DNA of 62,496 nt from Gammaproteobacteria bacterium AqS3 (GCA_001750645.1 MEIF01000007.1:1-62496); one strand, 5' to 3'; shown: positions 45,325 through 55,858, counted from the first letter of the stretch. Notes: a model not told the origin generated them from the sequence alone. A program made the numbers and translations.

Positions 45325-46528
45325 CAATTGCTCGTTCCTCCGGGACACCGCCTTGATTGACATATTCGTCCTCCTCATCGCCCTCATCGGGAGCGCCTGG
45401 CAGCGCCTTGCTGCCCTGCACCCCGTAGTGCGACAAACCCCGAAACTGACTGCTGAGACTGCCCCGTCCACTGACGAGTTGCCGCTCCGCAGTATCGTAA
45501 CTTTTCTGGGCTGTCTGCAATTGCCTGCCTAATTTAGCAAAACTATCGTAGGAACTGGCAAATTTGTCATAGAGCCTGCGCACCGCATCGATGAGCTGCT
45601 GCTGCGTTCTCTGCTGACGATCAAGGTTCCAGAGGTTTTCGACGACGCGCAGAGTCGGCAGCAGCATCGTGCTGGAAACCAGTCCGACGCGCCGCTCCCA
45701 GGCGTAGGCAAACAGGCCGGCGTCGGAATCCAGCGCGGTGGCGACCATCGCCTCCACCGGAACAAACAGCAGCGTGAAGTCGAGCGAGTCCTTCAGGCTG
45801 GCCGGATAGTTGCGCTTGGACATGCCGTCTATGTAGCCGCGCAGATCGCGCAGCAGGTGGTCGAGCTGCACCTTGCGGTCGGCCTCGGGCGATGCGGTGT
45901 AATCCAGCCAGGTCTGGATCGGATATTTGGCGTCGATGATGATGCAGCGCTCGTCGGGCAGGCGCACGACGCAGTCGATCTGCTGGCGCTGTCCGTCGGG
46001 GGTCATCACCGAGACCTGCTGCTCAAAATCGCGCCCCTCGACGAAGCCGACGCTCTCCAGTGCGCGCGCCAGCAGCACCTCGCCAAAGTGGCCGCGGGTC
46101 TGCGCCTGCCCCTTGATCGCGGCAGTGAAGTCGGCGGTCGCCCGCAGCTGATCGGTGATGATGGTCTTGAGCTGGGTGCGCTCCTGGCTGCCCTGCTGCA
46201 TCTGGCTTTCAAGCGACTTGCGCAGATCCTCGATGCGCTGGTTGTAGGGCTTGAGCACATCCTGAAGCGACTTGCCGGCGCGCTCCTCCAAGTCCTTGTT
46301 GGTCTTGCTGAGGTGCCTCAGGTGAATGGCCTCCATCTCCTCGGCGAGGGCGCGGCGCTGAGCCTCCAGCGTCTGCTGGGCGAGCTCCTTTTCCTCGAGC
46401 CTGCCCCTCAGAAGCCCGTTGTCTCGCTCCAATTCGCCGTTGCGCGCATTCAGCCGGCTGCTCCGCTGAATGACAGCGGCGCACAAAACCAGAGACAGGA
46501 GACAGAGAACGGCGAGAATCCACAGCAT
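45314..46528 (-). CDS. rmuC: DNA recombination protein RmuC
   Basis: RmuC limits inversions at short inverted repeats in E. coli and is nuclease-related. The 404-residue protein has an N-terminal membrane helix (LWILAVLCLLSLVLCAAV), a coiled coil to about residue 130, then the RmuC domain with QTRGHFGEVLLARALESVG, IIDAKYPIQTWLDY and FTLLFVPVEAMVATAL. The acidic C-terminus ends in the MORN gene start. Confidence 0.9.
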   Translation of the reverse strand: MLWILAVLCLLSLVLCAAVIQRSSRLNARNGELERDNGLLRGRLEEKELAQQTLEAQRRALAEEMEAIHLRHLSKTNKDLEERAGKSLQDVLKPYNQRIEDLRKSLESQMQQGSQERTQLKTIITDQLRATADFTAAIKGQAQTRGHFGEVLLARALESVGFVEGRDFEQQVSVMTPDGQRQQIDCVVRLPDERCIIIDAKYPIQTWLDYTASPEADRKVQLDHLLRDLRGYIDGMSKRNYPASLKDSLDFTLLFVPVEAMVATALDSDAGLFAYAWERRVGLVSSTMLLPTLRVVENLWNLDRQQRTQQQLIDAVRRLYDKFASSYDSFAKLGRQLQTAQKSYDTAERQLVSGRGSLSSQFRGLSHYGVQGSKALPGAPDEGDEEDEYVNQGGVPEERAIDAD

Positions 46529-46551
46529 GGCAGAAGCAGTGTTGGAGAGAC

Positions 46552-46557
46552 TAAAAT
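46552..46557 (+). promoter_or_regulatory. -10 hexamer (TAAAAT) for the class Ic aminotransferase
   Basis: TAAAAT ends 36 nt before the ATG at 46594, in the short gap between divergent rmuC and the aminotransferase. Confidence 0.35.
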
Positions 46558-46593
46558 GCTGCGGCTTGCAACAGCAAAGAAGTCTAACACGCC

Positions 46594-47814
46594 ATGTCTC
46601 AAGACCTAGAAACACTGCAACGCATTCACGCTGACTGGGTCGGCAAAAAGCTCAGCATAGACATCACCCGGGGCAAACCCAGCAGCGACATGCTCGGCAT
46701 CGCCAACGCCCTGGACGAAACCGATATGGGGGACTACCGCAGCGACGGGATCGACGCCCGCAACTACGGCGAACCCCAGGGACTGCCCGCCATGCGCAAG
46801 TGGCTGGCCGGTCACTACGGGGTTCCGTTTGAGAACGTTTTGGTGGGGGGCAACAGCTCGCTCGAACTGATGTATCAGGCGGTGCTGCGCGGCTGGCAGT
46901 GGGGCTATGCCGGCCAGCCGCCCTGGCGCGAGGCGACCGCGGCCTTTCTGTGCCCGGTGCCCGGCTACGACCGCCACTTCGCCATATGCGAGCACTTTGG
47001 CATCGAAATGCTGCCCGTGGAGCAGGACAGCAGCGGCCCGGATATGGACGCGGTCGAGGCGCTGATGGCCGGGCGCGACGACATCGTCGGGATGTGGTGC
47101 GTGCCGCGCCACGGCAACCCCTCGGGAGAGACCTACTCCGACGAGGTGGTCAGGCGCATTGCCGCGCTGGGGCGCAGCGCGCGCGCCGATTTTCGCGTGC
47201 TCTGGGACAACGCCTACGCCTTCCACGACTTCCACCCCGAGCGCGCACCCGCCCTGCTCAACATCCACGACGTTGCCCGGGAGGCCGGCGCCGCCGACTC
47301 CGTCATGATGTTCAGCTCGCTCTCCAAGGTGACCCGCGCCTCCGGCGGAGTGACCTTCTGCGCCGCCAGCGAGGGCAACCTGAGGGAGCTGATGCGCACG
47401 CGCACCGTCGCCACCCTGGGCGGCGACAAGGTCAACCAGCTGCGCCACCTGAAGTTCTTTGAAAAGCACCCGCTCGAGGAGGTCATGCGCGCCCACGGCG
47501 ACTTCCTGCGCGCCCGCTTTGAGACCGTCAACCGCCGCCTTCGGGAAGTCTCCGATCTGTGCCGCTTCAGCGACCCCAGCGGAGGCTATTTCGTCTCGCT
47601 CTACGTCCCGGACGGCACCGCCACCCGAGTGGCGCAGCTGTGCACCGAGGCCGGTCTGTCCATCACCCCGCCCGGGGCCGCCTATCCGCACGGGAACGAC
47701 CCTGCCGACAGCCACCTGCGCATCGCCCCGTCCTATCCGCCGATTGAGGATCTGGACACCGCCATGCAGATCCTGACCAACGCCATCCGCCTGGCGCACG
47801 TCCAGCGCAACTGA
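46594..47814 (+). CDS. Aspartate aminotransferase, subgroup Ic type
   Basis: A PLP enzyme of 406 residues. Motifs ITRGKPSSDMLGIANAL, YGEPQGLPAMRKWLA, VPRHGNPSGETYSDE, LWDNAYAFHDF and the lysine in FSSLSKVTRASGG match the MocR-like aspartate aminotransferases known from actinobacteria and others rather than classical AspC. It likely moves amino groups between aspartate and 2-oxoglutarate; other substrates are possible. Confidence 0.8.
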   Translation: MSQDLETLQRIHADWVGKKLSIDITRGKPSSDMLGIANALDETDMGDYRSDGIDARNYGEPQGLPAMRKWLAGHYGVPFENVLVGGNSSLELMYQAVLRGWQWGYAGQPPWREATAAFLCPVPGYDRHFAICEHFGIEMLPVEQDSSGPDMDAVEALMAGRDDIVGMWCVPRHGNPSGETYSDEVVRRIAALGRSARADFRVLWDNAYAFHDFHPERAPALLNIHDVAREAGAADSVMMFSSLSKVTRASGGVTFCAASEGNLRELMRTRTVATLGGDKVNQLRHLKFFEKHPLEEVMRAHGDFLRARFETVNRRLREVSDLCRFSDPSGGYFVSLYVPDGTATRVAQLCTEAGLSITPPGAAYPHGNDPADSHLRIAPSYPPIEDLDTAMQILTNAIRLAHVQRN

Positions 47815-47829
47815 TACGCATCACACTCA

Positions 47830-47844
47830 GGCGGCGGCGCCGCC
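47830..47844. terminator. Hairpin between convergent aminotransferase and DUF1820 genes
   Basis: A GGCGGC/GCCGCC stem of 6 bp with a 3-nt loop lies between the two stops. There is no U-tract, so its role as a terminator is tentative. Confidence 0.3.
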
Positions 47845-47869
47845 CCGTTCAGCCTTCCGCTTAGGGCTC

Positions 47870-48229
47870 CTAGGGCTCCTCGCCGTCCGGGGCTTTTTCC
47901 CGGCGCCCCTTGGTCGGGCGCTTGGGCGGCACGGGAAACATGACGACGGACTCGCCCTGATGGCCGATGACCTCATCGCTGCTGACCTCGTCGATGCGCG
48001 CGATCCGTCCAAAGGGAATGTAGGTGCGCCGAACCCCCTTGAGCTCGTTGCGGAGTTTTTCCTCCGACGGGTTGACGATCACGCTGCCCTCCTCGGCGAA
48101 GGCGAAATCCTCAAGCTCGACAAAGCCGAGCACGTCGCTGCGGACGAACTTGAAGGCGTAAATGGGCTGTTCCTCGTCGTTGAGCCAGACCCGATAGACC
48201 GTTGCTCCAGCGCGTTTCTTGCCGCTCAT
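47870..48229 (-). CDS. DUF1820 family protein
   Basis: A small protein of 119 residues. GATVYRVWLNDEEQPIYAF, SDVLGFVELEDFAF, VNPSEEKLRNELKGVRRTYIPFGRIARIDEV are the DUF1820 pattern. Function is unknown; a PilZ-like or RNA-processing role cannot be read from the sequence. It is conserved divergently next to miaB in pseudomonads. ATG 48229 fits the TATAAT at 48264; the longer frame crosses that promoter. Confidence 0.85.
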   Translation of the reverse strand: MSGKKRAGATVYRVWLNDEEQPIYAFKFVRSDVLGFVELEDFAFAEEGSVIVNPSEEKLRNELKGVRRTYIPFGRIARIDEVSSDEVIGHQGESVVMFPVPPKRPTKGRREKAPDGEEP

Positions 48230-48263
48230 AAACCGATTGTCGGGGGTCGGTTCGGGGTGCGGG

Positions 48264-48300
48264 ATTATAGCGACCGGCCGCATCGGGCTGGGCATATAAT
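48264..48300. promoter_or_regulatory. Divergent TATAAT boxes for DUF1820 and miaB
   Basis: Minus-strand TATAAT at 48264-48269 ends 34 nt before the DUF1820 ATG. Plus-strand TATAAT at 48295-48300 ends 36 nt before the miaB TTG. Neither has a good -35. Confidence 0.5.
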
Positions 48301-48336
48301 TGCCGCCGCCAGACGGCAGCACAGCCCCCGCGTCCA

Positions 48337-49701
48337 TTGATCTCGAAAAAATCCCGCAAGGTCTTCATCCAGACCCATGGCTGTCAAATGAATGAATACG
48401 ACTCGACGCGCATCGCCGACGTGCTGCGCGAGCGGGGCGGCTATGAGCGCTGCCACGCCCCCGAGGAAGCCGACCTGCTGATCCTCAACACCTGCTCCAT
48501 CCGCGACAAGGCACAGGAAAAGGTCTTCAGCGAGCTGGGCCGCTGGCGCACCTTCAAGAACAGCCGCGAGGGCGTGCGCATCGGCGTCGGCGGCTGCGTC
48601 GCCTCGCAGGAGGGCAGCGCGGTTCTGAAGCGGGCGCCCTTTGTCGACGTGGTCTTCGGCCCGCAGACGCTGCACCGCCTGCCGGATCTGCTCGATGCGG
48701 GCGAGGCCGTGGTCGACACCGAATTCCCGGCGATCGAAAAATTCGACAACCTTCCGGCCCCGCGCGCCGAGGGGCCCAGCGCCTTCGTCTCCATCATGGA
48801 GGGCTGCAGCAAGTACTGCAGCTTCTGCGTCGTGCCCTACACCCGCGGCGAGGAGATCAGCCGCCCGCGCACCGACGTGCTCAGGGAAGTCGAAACCCTG
48901 GTGCACCAGGGCGTTCGCGAGGTCACCTTCCTGGGGCAAAACGTCAACGCCTGGTGCGACTGGAGCGACGGCGCCCGCCTCGGGCTGGCCGACCTGCTGC
49001 ACGAGGCCGCGCAGATAGGGGGCCTCGACCGTCTGCGCTTCACCACCAGCCACCCGATCGAATTCGGCGACGACCTGGCCGCCGCCTACGGGGAAATCCC
49101 CGAGCTGGCCGGGCATCTGCACCTGCCGGTGCAGTCCGGATCGGATCGCGTGCTCGCCGCCATGAAGCGCGGCTACACCGCCCTGGAATACAAATCGCGC
49201 GTGCGCAATCTGCGCCGCCACCGCCCCGACATCTCGCTGTCCTCGGACTTCATCGTCGGCTTTCCCAACGAGGGCGAGCGCGAGTTCGCCCAGACCCTCG
49301 CCCTGGTCGAGGCGGTCGGCTTTGACAAGTCCTTCAGCTTCATCTACAGCCGCAGACCCGGCACTCCGGCCGCCTCGCTCAAGCCCATCAGCAGCGATGC
49401 CGAAAACCGCGAGCGGCTGCAGCAGCTGCAGCGCATGCTGTCGGAGTCGGCCGCGCGCATCAGCGAGTCGATGGTCGGAACCGACCAGCCGGTGCTGGTT
49501 CAGGGCTATGCCCGCCGCAGCACGCAGCAGCTGCAGGGGCGCACCGAAAACAACCGCGTGGTCAATTTCCAGAGCGACGACGCAGGGCTGATCGGCACCT
49601 TCGTTCAGGTGCGCATCACCGAGGCGCTGCCCAATTCGATGCTGGGCGCACTGAGGGCGCGCGAGGGCGAGTTCGATCATCTCGCCGGAGTGCGCAGCTG
49701 A
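48337..49701 (+). CDS. miaB: tRNA-2-methylthio-N6-dimethylallyladenosine synthase
   Basis: MiaB is a radical-SAM methylthiotransferase acting on A37 of tRNAs. The N-terminal cluster domain has [14 protein letters not shown] and NTCSIRDKA with GGCVASQEG; the radical-SAM cluster is in [21 protein letters not shown] domain closes the 454 residues. TTG at 48337 ([12 protein letters not shown]) is needed, as no ATG lies before the first cluster motif. It depends on two Fe-S clusters, linking to isc and ygfZ in this window. Confidence 0.96.
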   Translation: MISKKSRKVFIQTHGCQMNEYDSTRIADVLRERGGYERCHAPEEADLLILNTCSIRDKAQEKVFSELGRWRTFKNSREGVRIGVGGCVASQEGSAVLKRAPFVDVVFGPQTLHRLPDLLDAGEAVVDTEFPAIEKFDNLPAPRAEGPSAFVSIMEGCSKYCSFCVVPYTRGEEISRPRTDVLREVETLVHQGVREVTFLGQNVNAWCDWSDGARLGLADLLHEAAQIGGLDRLRFTTSHPIEFGDDLAAAYGEIPELAGHLHLPVQSGSDRVLAAMKRGYTALEYKSRVRNLRRHRPDISLSSDFIVGFPNEGEREFAQTLALVEAVGFDKSFSFIYSRRPGTPAASLKPISSDAENRERLQQLQRMLSESAARISESMVGTDQPVLVQGYARRSTQQLQGRTENNRVVNFQSDDAGLIGTFVQVRITEALPNSMLGALRAREGEFDHLAGVRS

Positions 49702-50657
49702 TGCCGGACATTCGCTTCACCCTCGCTGAACACGAGGACAACAGGCGACTGCATCTTCTGCTCGGCGACATGAACCGCCACATCCGCCAGATCGAGAGCG
49801 ACCTGGGCGTGCGCATCCACAATCGGGGCAGCCGGTTTCACATCGTCTCCGAGAGCGCCCGGACGCTGGAGCAGGCACAGACGCTCATCCTCAGCCTCTA
49901 CCGGGCCACCGATTCAGGCCCGCTGTCGGACGAGCAGATACGCCACGCTCTGGTGCGCACCGAGGACGACTGCGGTGATGAGGACGAGGACGAAACCCTC
50001 ATCCTGCGCACCCCGAGACTGCGGGTGCGGCCGGCCAGCCGCAACCAGCGCACCTACATCCAGGCGCTGCTGAGGCGCACCCTGACCTTTGCGGTCGGCC
50101 CCGCCGGCACCGGCAAGAGCTTTCTGGCGGTGGCCACCGCCGTGCAGATGCTGCAGGCTGGGCAGGTCGAGCGCATCGTGCTGGTGCGCCCCGTCATCGA
50201 GGCCGGCGAGAAGCTCGGCTTCCTGCCCGGCGACATCAACCAGAAGGTCGACCCCTACATGCGCCCGCTCTACGACGCGCTGATCTCGATGCTGGGTTCC
50301 GACCGGCTCAATACGCTCCAGGACGAGGGCCGCATCGAAGTCGCCCCGCTGGCCTACATGCGCGGGCGCACCCTCAACAACGCCATGATCATCCTGGACG
50401 AGGCGCAGAACGCCACCCCGATGCAGATGAAGATGTTCCTGACCCGCCTGGGACTCAACTCGCGCGCCGCCGCCACCGGCGATCTCTCGCAGATCGACCT
50501 CCCCAAGCACCAGAGCTCCGGTCTGGAGCAGGCCATCCGCCTGCTGAGGGACGACCCCGACATCGAGGTCTGCCGGCTGCAGAGCCGGGACGTGCTGCGC
50601 CACGCGCTGGTGCAGCGCATCGTGGACGCCTACGCGCAGGACGTTGAGCCGCGCTGA
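49701..50657 (+). CDS. ybeZ: PhoH-like ATPase (YbeZ)
   Basis: A PhoH-family ATPase that works with YbeY in rRNA or RNA metabolism. After an N-terminal KH-like part ([17 protein letters not shown]), the ATPase domain shows Walker [47 protein letters not shown] and Walker [25 protein letters not shown] overlaps the miaB stop (TGATG). A short acidic patch (GDEDEDE) precedes the ATPase. Confidence 0.93.
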   Translation: MPDIRFTLAEHEDNRRLHLLLGDMNRHIRQIESDLGVRIHNRGSRFHIVSESARTLEQAQTLILSLYRATDSGPLSDEQIRHALVRTEDDCGDEDEDETLILRTPRLRVRPASRNQRTYIQALLRRTLTFAVGPAGTGKSFLAVATAVQMLQAGQVERIVLVRPVIEAGEKLGFLPGDINQKVDPYMRPLYDALISMLGSDRLNTLQDEGRIEVAPLAYMRGRTLNNAMIILDEAQNATPMQMKMFLTRLGLNSRAAATGDLSQIDLPKHQSSGLEQAIRLLRDDPDIEVCRLQSRDVLRHALVQRIVDAYAQDVEPR

Positions 50658-51102
50658 CATCGACATCCAGATGGCCTGCGGCGGCGAGGTTCCCGATCCC
50701 GACCAGCTGCGCGACTGGGTCATGGATTCCCTGAGGCATCTGGGCGTCCCGGAGCCGGCCGAGATCTGCGTGCGCGTGGTCGACGCCGAGGAAGGCGCCG
50801 CACTCAACCGGGCGCACCGCAACCGCGAGGGGCCGACCAACGTGCTGGCCTTTCCCGGCATGGCCCCGCTGCTCGGCGACATCGTCCTGTGCGCCGACGT
50901 CGTGCACAGCGAGGCCAGCGCAGCCGGCCGCCCGGTCGAGCACCACTGGGCGCACCTGTGCGTGCATGCGGTGCTGCACCTGCTGGGGCACACCCACGAC
51001 GCCGAGGACAGCGCCGAGGCGATGGAAAATCTTGAGCGTGAAATTCTGGCCGGCTGGGGAATACCCGACCCCTACCGAGGGGTCGGCCAGGCTGCGGGCT
51101 AG
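50644..51102 (+). CDS. ybeY: Endoribonuclease YbeY
   Basis: YbeY is a metal-dependent endoribonuclease for 16S rRNA maturation and ribosome quality control. The zinc motif HxxxHxxxxxH is in CVHAVLHLLGHTHD, and the upstream NRAHRNREGPTNVLAFP is also conserved. TTG at 50644 overlaps phoH by 14 nt. Its TAG shares CTAG with the convergent thioesterase stop. corC and lnt, which usually follow, are absent. Confidence 0.94.
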   Translation: MSRADIDIQMACGGEVPDPDQLRDWVMDSLRHLGVPEPAEICVRVVDAEEGAALNRAHRNREGPTNVLAFPGMAPLLGDIVLCADVVHSEASAAGRPVEHHWAHLCVHAVLHLLGHTHDAEDSAEAMENLEREILAGWGIPDPYRGVGQAAG

Positions 51103-51557
51103 CCCTCGGACGGTGCGAACTCCGGGCGCTCGACCTTGACCATCTTCACCGTCGAGGAGGAAGTCGCCACCAGCTTGGACTCGTCGCCCTCCTGAAACAG
51201 CTCCGCCTCGAGGAAGATGATCGACCGGCCCAGCCGCCGCACCCAGGCACGGGCGCGCAGCTCCCCGGGATGGGCGACGTCGAGAAAGCTGACCTTCAGC
51301 TCCAGCGAGGCGATCCAGCGATCAAAGCCGACGTGCATCATCACGGTCTGCGCCATGGCGGCGTCCATCATGCCGGTGACGAAGCCGCCCTGAACGATGT
51401 CGCCGGAATGGCAGTGGTGCGGCTCGGCGGTGAAGGCCATCTCGACGCTGCCGGCCTCCTCGTCATAGCCCAGCACGCGCCCCGAGCCCAGGGTCGCAAT
51501 GCAGGGGGGCATGGAGCGATTTATCCGCTCCACGTCATAGCCCGGATGTTTGCTCAT
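51099..51557 (-). CDS. Hotdog-fold thioesterase (PaaI-like)
   Basis: A 4HBT/PaaI-type protein of 152 residues. The catalytic-region segment CHSGDIVQGGFVTGMMDAAMAQTVM and LELKVSFLDVAHPGELRARAWV follow the family pattern, with Asp in MMDAAM as the usual acid. It likely hydrolyses an acyl-CoA; substrate unknown. ATG overlaps the stop of the VOC gene as ATGA. Confidence 0.85.
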   Translation of the reverse strand: MSKHPGYDVERINRSMPPCIATLGSGRVLGYDEEAGSVEMAFTAEPHHCHSGDIVQGGFVTGMMDAAMAQTVMMHVGFDRWIASLELKVSFLDVAHPGELRARAWVRRLGRSIIFLEAELFQEGDESKLVATSSSTVKMVKVERPEFAPSEG

Positions 51558-51958
51558 GAATCGGCTTGGAGAAACTCCACCCAGTTGCCGTCCGGGTCTT
51601 CGACGATGCTGATGCGGATGCCGCCGGGGAGTGCGGTGACGGGAATCGGGACCTTGTGACCGGCGCCCTCGCAGGCGGCGGTGATCTCCTCCAGATTGGA
51701 CACCGTCAGGGTCCAGTAGCGATAGCCTGTGGCGCCGCCGATTCCCCCGGGGACGGCCTCGGCCGGGGTCGCCTCCTGATGCACGATCTTGATCATGCTG
51801 GTGCCCGCCATCAGGCGGTGCATGGTTCCGCCGCCGGGCATCGGGCTCTCGCCGACCGGGGTGAGACCGAGCAGGTCACGGTAAAAGGCGAGCATCGGTT
51901 CGGCGCTGCGGGTGATGATGCCCAGGTCAACAGATTCCTTCGTCAAAACAACTGGCAT
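51554..51958 (-). CDS. VOC-superfamily (glyoxalase-like) protein
   Basis: A 134-residue single-domain vicinal-oxygen-chelate protein: DLGIITRSAEPMLAFYRDLLGL opening, TMHRLMAGTSMIKIVHQ middle and RISIVEDPDGNWVEFLQ with the family-typical DPDGN and Glu ligand. It could be an isomerase, dioxygenase or resistance protein. ATG 51958 fits the divergent -10 at 51989. Confidence 0.82.
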   Translation of the reverse strand: MPVVLTKESVDLGIITRSAEPMLAFYRDLLGLTPVGESPMPGGGTMHRLMAGTSMIKIVHQEATPAEAVPGGIGGATGYRYWTLTVSNLEEITAACEGAGHKVPIPVTALPGGIRISIVEDPDGNWVEFLQADS

Positions 51959-51987
51959 AGCGGGGGGATTCCAAAAAATGCGGGCGC

Positions 51988-51996
51988 TACTATACC
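51988..51996. promoter_or_regulatory. Overlapping divergent -10 hexamers for trpC and the VOC gene
   Basis: Minus-strand TATAGT (51989-51994) ends 30 nt before the VOC ATG. Plus-strand TACTAT (51988-51993) or TATACC (51991-51996) lies 32 or 29 nt before trpC. Confidence 0.4.
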
Positions 51997-52025
51997 CGCC
52001 GCTCCCGCCGCACAGCCGAAACGCC

Positions 52026-52837
<812 letters not shown>

Positions 52838-52841
<4 letters not shown>

Positions 52842-53455
52842 ACGAAGCGGCGACGCTGGCGATCACGCTGATCCTGGTCATCGACCCCTTGGGCAACATC
52901 CCGGTGTTCGTCAGCCTGCTGCGCAGCATTCCGCAGGAGCGCAAGATGCGCGTGCTGATCAGGGAGCTGCTGATCGCCCTGCTGATCATGGTGCTGTTCA
53001 TGTTCACCGGGCGCCACCTGCTCGGCGCCTTCGGGCTGCAGAGCGAATCGCTGCGCATCGGCGGCGGCATCGTGCTCTTCATCATCGCCATGCGGATGAT
53101 CTTTCCGGTGCGGGGCGGGATCATGGGGCGCCAGCCCCAGGGCGAGCCCTTCATCGTGCCCATGGCCATCCCGATGATTGCCGGGCCCTCGACGCTGGCC
53201 ATGCTGCTGCTGTTCGGCACCGACCCCTCGCAGTGGGTTCAGCTCGGCTCGGCCGTCCTGATCGCCTGGCTGCTGACCGCCGTGCTGCTGCTCAACTGCG
53301 TGCGGCTGGAGGCGCTGATGGGCGAGCGCGCCCTGACCGCCATCGAGCGGCTGATGGGCATGATCCTGATCACCGTGGCGGTGCAGATGCTGCTCGACGG
53401 CGCCCTCGAATACGTCCAGAAGGCGACGCAGGTGATGGAGAGCGCCAAAAAGTAG
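52838..53455 (+). CDS. MarC family integral membrane protein
   Basis: A 205-residue protein with about six membrane helices. ILVIDPLGNIPVFVSLL, IGGGIVLFIIAMRMIFP and FIVPMAIPMIAGPSTLAMLLL are characteristic of MarC/YhgN. Function is not established; the early link to antibiotic resistance has not held. GTG at 52838 overlaps the trpC stop. Confidence 0.9.
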
Positions 53456-53563
53456 GGTCGCCTCCGACCGGGACATCACCCGTCCCCATCCGGCAACAGC
53501 AGCGACAAGGGCAATTGATTAATGCGGGGGGTTCAGGTCAAGCCGCCAGGCATTTCGCCGAGA

Positions 53564-54580
53564 TCAAAGCTGGCGAGCGAATTCGACGAGTCTCTGCAGG
53601 TGCGCCCAGGCCGATCCGTCGGCCATCAGTTCGCGCGCGCGCACCACGCCCGAGGCCCAGTCGGGGCAGGCCCCGCCGATCCACAGTGCGGCCCCGGCGT
53701 TGAGCGCCAGAGCGTCGGCGGGCGTTCCCGGCGCCCCCCTAAGCGCCTCGCTGAACATTGCCGCGCCGGATTCAACCCCGTCTATCCGGACATCCTCCAG
53801 CGACCCCGAGATGCCGACATCGGCCGGATCCAGCACGCAGCTGACGTGCTCCCCGCCCACCAGATGCACCGCCCGCGTCGGCGCCGCCGGGCTGATCTCA
53901 TCGGCGCCGTCGTCGGAGTGCAGCACCAGCGCCTCGCGGGCGCCCAGCCTTTCCAGCACCTGGCTGATCGGCTCCACCCAGCGCGCCTCAGGCACACCCA
54001 GCACCTGGCGCACCGCCCCGGCCGGATTGGTCAGCGGTCCGAGCAGGTTGAACATCGTGCGCACCCCCAGTGCGCGGCGCACCGGCATGACATTGCGCAT
54101 CGCCTGGTGGTGTACCTGGGCAAACAAGAACCCGACACCGACCTCGGCGATGCAGGCGCCGACCTGCTCCGGCGTCAGGTCGAGCCGCAGCCCCGCCGCC
54201 TCGAGCACGTCGGCGCTGCCGCAGACGCTGGAGGAGGCGCGGTTGCCGTGCTTGGCGACGCGCAGCCCCGCCGCCGCCGCGACGAAGGCCGAGGCGGTCG
54301 AAACGTTGAACATTCCGGCACCGGAGCCGCCCGTGCCGCAGGTGTCCAGGATCTCCCCGCCGCCGGGGACCTCGACCGAAGCACAGGCCGCCCGCATCGC
54401 GCGTGCGGCGCCGGCCAGCTCATCGGGGTGCTCGCCCTTGTCGCGCATGGCCAGCAGGAAGCCGCCGATGTCCTCGTCCGACACCTCGCCGCGCATCATG
54501 GCGGCCACCACATCCTGCACCACCCCGCCCGAGAGGTTCTCCCCCGCCCTCAGCGCGCCGATGCACCCGGCGAGATCCAT
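53564..54580 (-). CDS. trpD: Anthranilate phosphoribosyltransferase
   Basis: TrpD joins anthranilate to PRPP. The PRPP loop ILDTCGTGGSGAGMFNVST and KHGNRASSSVCGSADVLEA are present with NLLGPLTNPAG further on; 338 residues. ATG overlaps the trpG stop (TGATG). It is convergent with marC; the 108-nt gap between them contains only short inverted repeats. Confidence 0.95.
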   Translation of the reverse strand: MDLAGCIGALRAGENLSGGVVQDVVAAMMRGEVSDEDIGGFLLAMRDKGEHPDELAGAARAMRAACASVEVPGGGEILDTCGTGGSGAGMFNVSTASAFVAAAAGLRVAKHGNRASSSVCGSADVLEAAGLRLDLTPEQVGACIAEVGVGFLFAQVHHQAMRNVMPVRRALGVRTMFNLLGPLTNPAGAVRQVLGVPEARWVEPISQVLERLGAREALVLHSDDGADEISPAAPTRAVHLVGGEHVSCVLDPADVGISGSLEDVRIDGVESGAAMFSEALRGAPGTPADALALNAGAALWIGGACPDWASGVVRARELMADGSAWAHLQRLVEFARQL

Positions 54581-55164
54581 CAGATTCTCCCGTCGAGAAA
54601 GTTTTTCAGCATCATCTTGCCGTGCTGCGAGGCGATCGACTCGGGGTGAAACTGCACCCCGGCCAGCGGCAGATCGCGGTGGCGCAGCGCCATGATCTGG
54701 CGCGCCCCGCCGGAGGGGGACTCGCTCCAGGCGGTGATCTCCAGCTCGTCCGGAACCTCCTCAGCATTGACCAGCAGCGAGTGGTAGCGCGTCGCCTGAA
54801 ACCCGGGTGCGCAGCCCCAGAACAGCCCGGTGCCGTTGTGGTCGATCGGCGAGATCTTGCCGTGCATGACCATATCCGCCCGCACGATGCTGCCGCCATA
54901 GGCTGCGGCGATGGCCTGATGCCCCAGGCAGACTCCCAGGATCGGAACCTCCCCGGCAAAGCGGCGCACGCAGTCGACCGAGATTCCCGACTCAGCCGGC
55001 GTGCAGGGCCCCGGCGAGATGACGATCTGATCGGGCTTCATGTCGGCGATGCGCTCCAGGTCGGTGGCATCGTTGCGCACCACCCGCACCTCGACCCCCA
55101 GCTCGCCGAAGTACTGCACCAGGTTGTAGGTGAAGGAGTCGTAGTTGTCGATCATCAGCAGCAC
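54580..55164 (-). CDS. trpG: Anthranilate synthase glutamine amidotransferase subunit
   Basis: TrpG supplies ammonia from glutamine to TrpE. Class I amidotransferase triad: Cys in ILGVCLGHQAIAAAYGG, His and Glu in GVQFHPESIASQHG; the oxyanion segment SPGPCTP is kept. It could double as PabA. GTG at 55164 gives MLLMIDNYDSFTYNLVQYFG. trpE is not in the window. Confidence 0.95.
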   Translation of the reverse strand: MLLMIDNYDSFTYNLVQYFGELGVEVRVVRNDATDLERIADMKPDQIVISPGPCTPAESGISVDCVRRFAGEVPILGVCLGHQAIAAAYGGSIVRADMVMHGKISPIDHNGTGLFWGCAPGFQATRYHSLLVNAEEVPDELEITAWSESPSGGARQIMALRHRDLPLAGVQFHPESIASQHGKMMLKNFLDGRI

Positions 55165-55193
55165 GACAGTCCCCTTGCCGCTGCGGGGCGCGG

Positions 55194-55223
55194 ATTATAT
55201 GAACCGCCCGGCGCCCTTATGAT
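55194..55223. promoter_or_regulatory. Divergent -10 boxes for trpG and the methyltransferase
   Basis: Minus-strand TATAAT (55194-55199) ends 29 nt before trpG. Plus-strand TATGAT (55218-55223) ends 26 nt before the methyltransferase ATG, which also has GGAGCG about 7 nt upstream. Confidence 0.45.
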
Positions 55224-55249
55224 GCCCGCCCGACCACACGGAGCGCGCC

Positions 55250-55858
55250 ATGTGGAACCGCTGGGTGCTGCCGCATCTGCTGCACTGCAGCTGCGGACTG
55301 AAGCCGTTTCGAATGCAGCGCGAGAAGATCGTCCCCGAGGCGCGCGGGACGGTGCTGGAGGTCGGCTTTGGCTCGGGGCTGAACCTGCCCCACTACCGCA
55401 CCGATGCGGTCGACAAGATATACGCGCTCGAGCCCGCCGAACCGGTCGCCGCACTCGCCGAGGAGGCCATCGGGCGCGCGTCGATGCCGGTCGAGCTGCT
55501 GCTGGCCGGAGCCGAGGACATCCCGCTGCCGTCGAACTGCATCGACTCGGTGGTCTGCACCTACACCCTGTGCACCATCCCCGACCTCGAGCGCTCGCTG
55601 GCGGAGATCCGCCGCGTGCTCCGGCCCGAGGGGCGCTTCTGGTTCAGCGAGCACGGCCTCGCCCCCGATGAATCGGTGGCGCACTGGCAGCGCCGCCTCG
55701 ACGGTCTGTGGAGCCGCATCGCCGGCGGCTGCCATCTGTCCCGCGACGCCCCCGAAAACCTGCGCACAGCGGGCTGGCGCATCGGCTCGCTGGATCAGAT
55801 GTACCTGCCCGGCTCCAAGATCGTCATGTACCACTCCTGGGGCTGGGCTAGCGCCTGA
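55250..55858 (+). CDS. Class I SAM-dependent methyltransferase
   Basis: A 202-residue Rossmann methyltransferase. The SAM-binding motif is VLEVGFGSGLNLPHY, followed by YALEPAEP, the acidic AEDIPLPSNCIDSVV and TLCTIPDLERSLAEIRRVLRPEGRFWFSEHG. It resembles the UbiE/METTL7-like group; substrate unknown. Its end overlaps the convergent DUF192 gene by 11 nt. Confidence 0.86.
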   Translation: MWNRWVLPHLLHCSCGLKPFRMQREKIVPEARGTVLEVGFGSGLNLPHYRTDAVDKIYALEPAEPVAALAEEAIGRASMPVELLLAGAEDIPLPSNCIDSVVCTYTLCTIPDLERSLAEIRRVLRPEGRFWFSEHGLAPDESVAHWQRRLDGLWSRIAGGCHLSRDAPENLRTAGWRIGSLDQMYLPGSKIVMYHSWGWASA

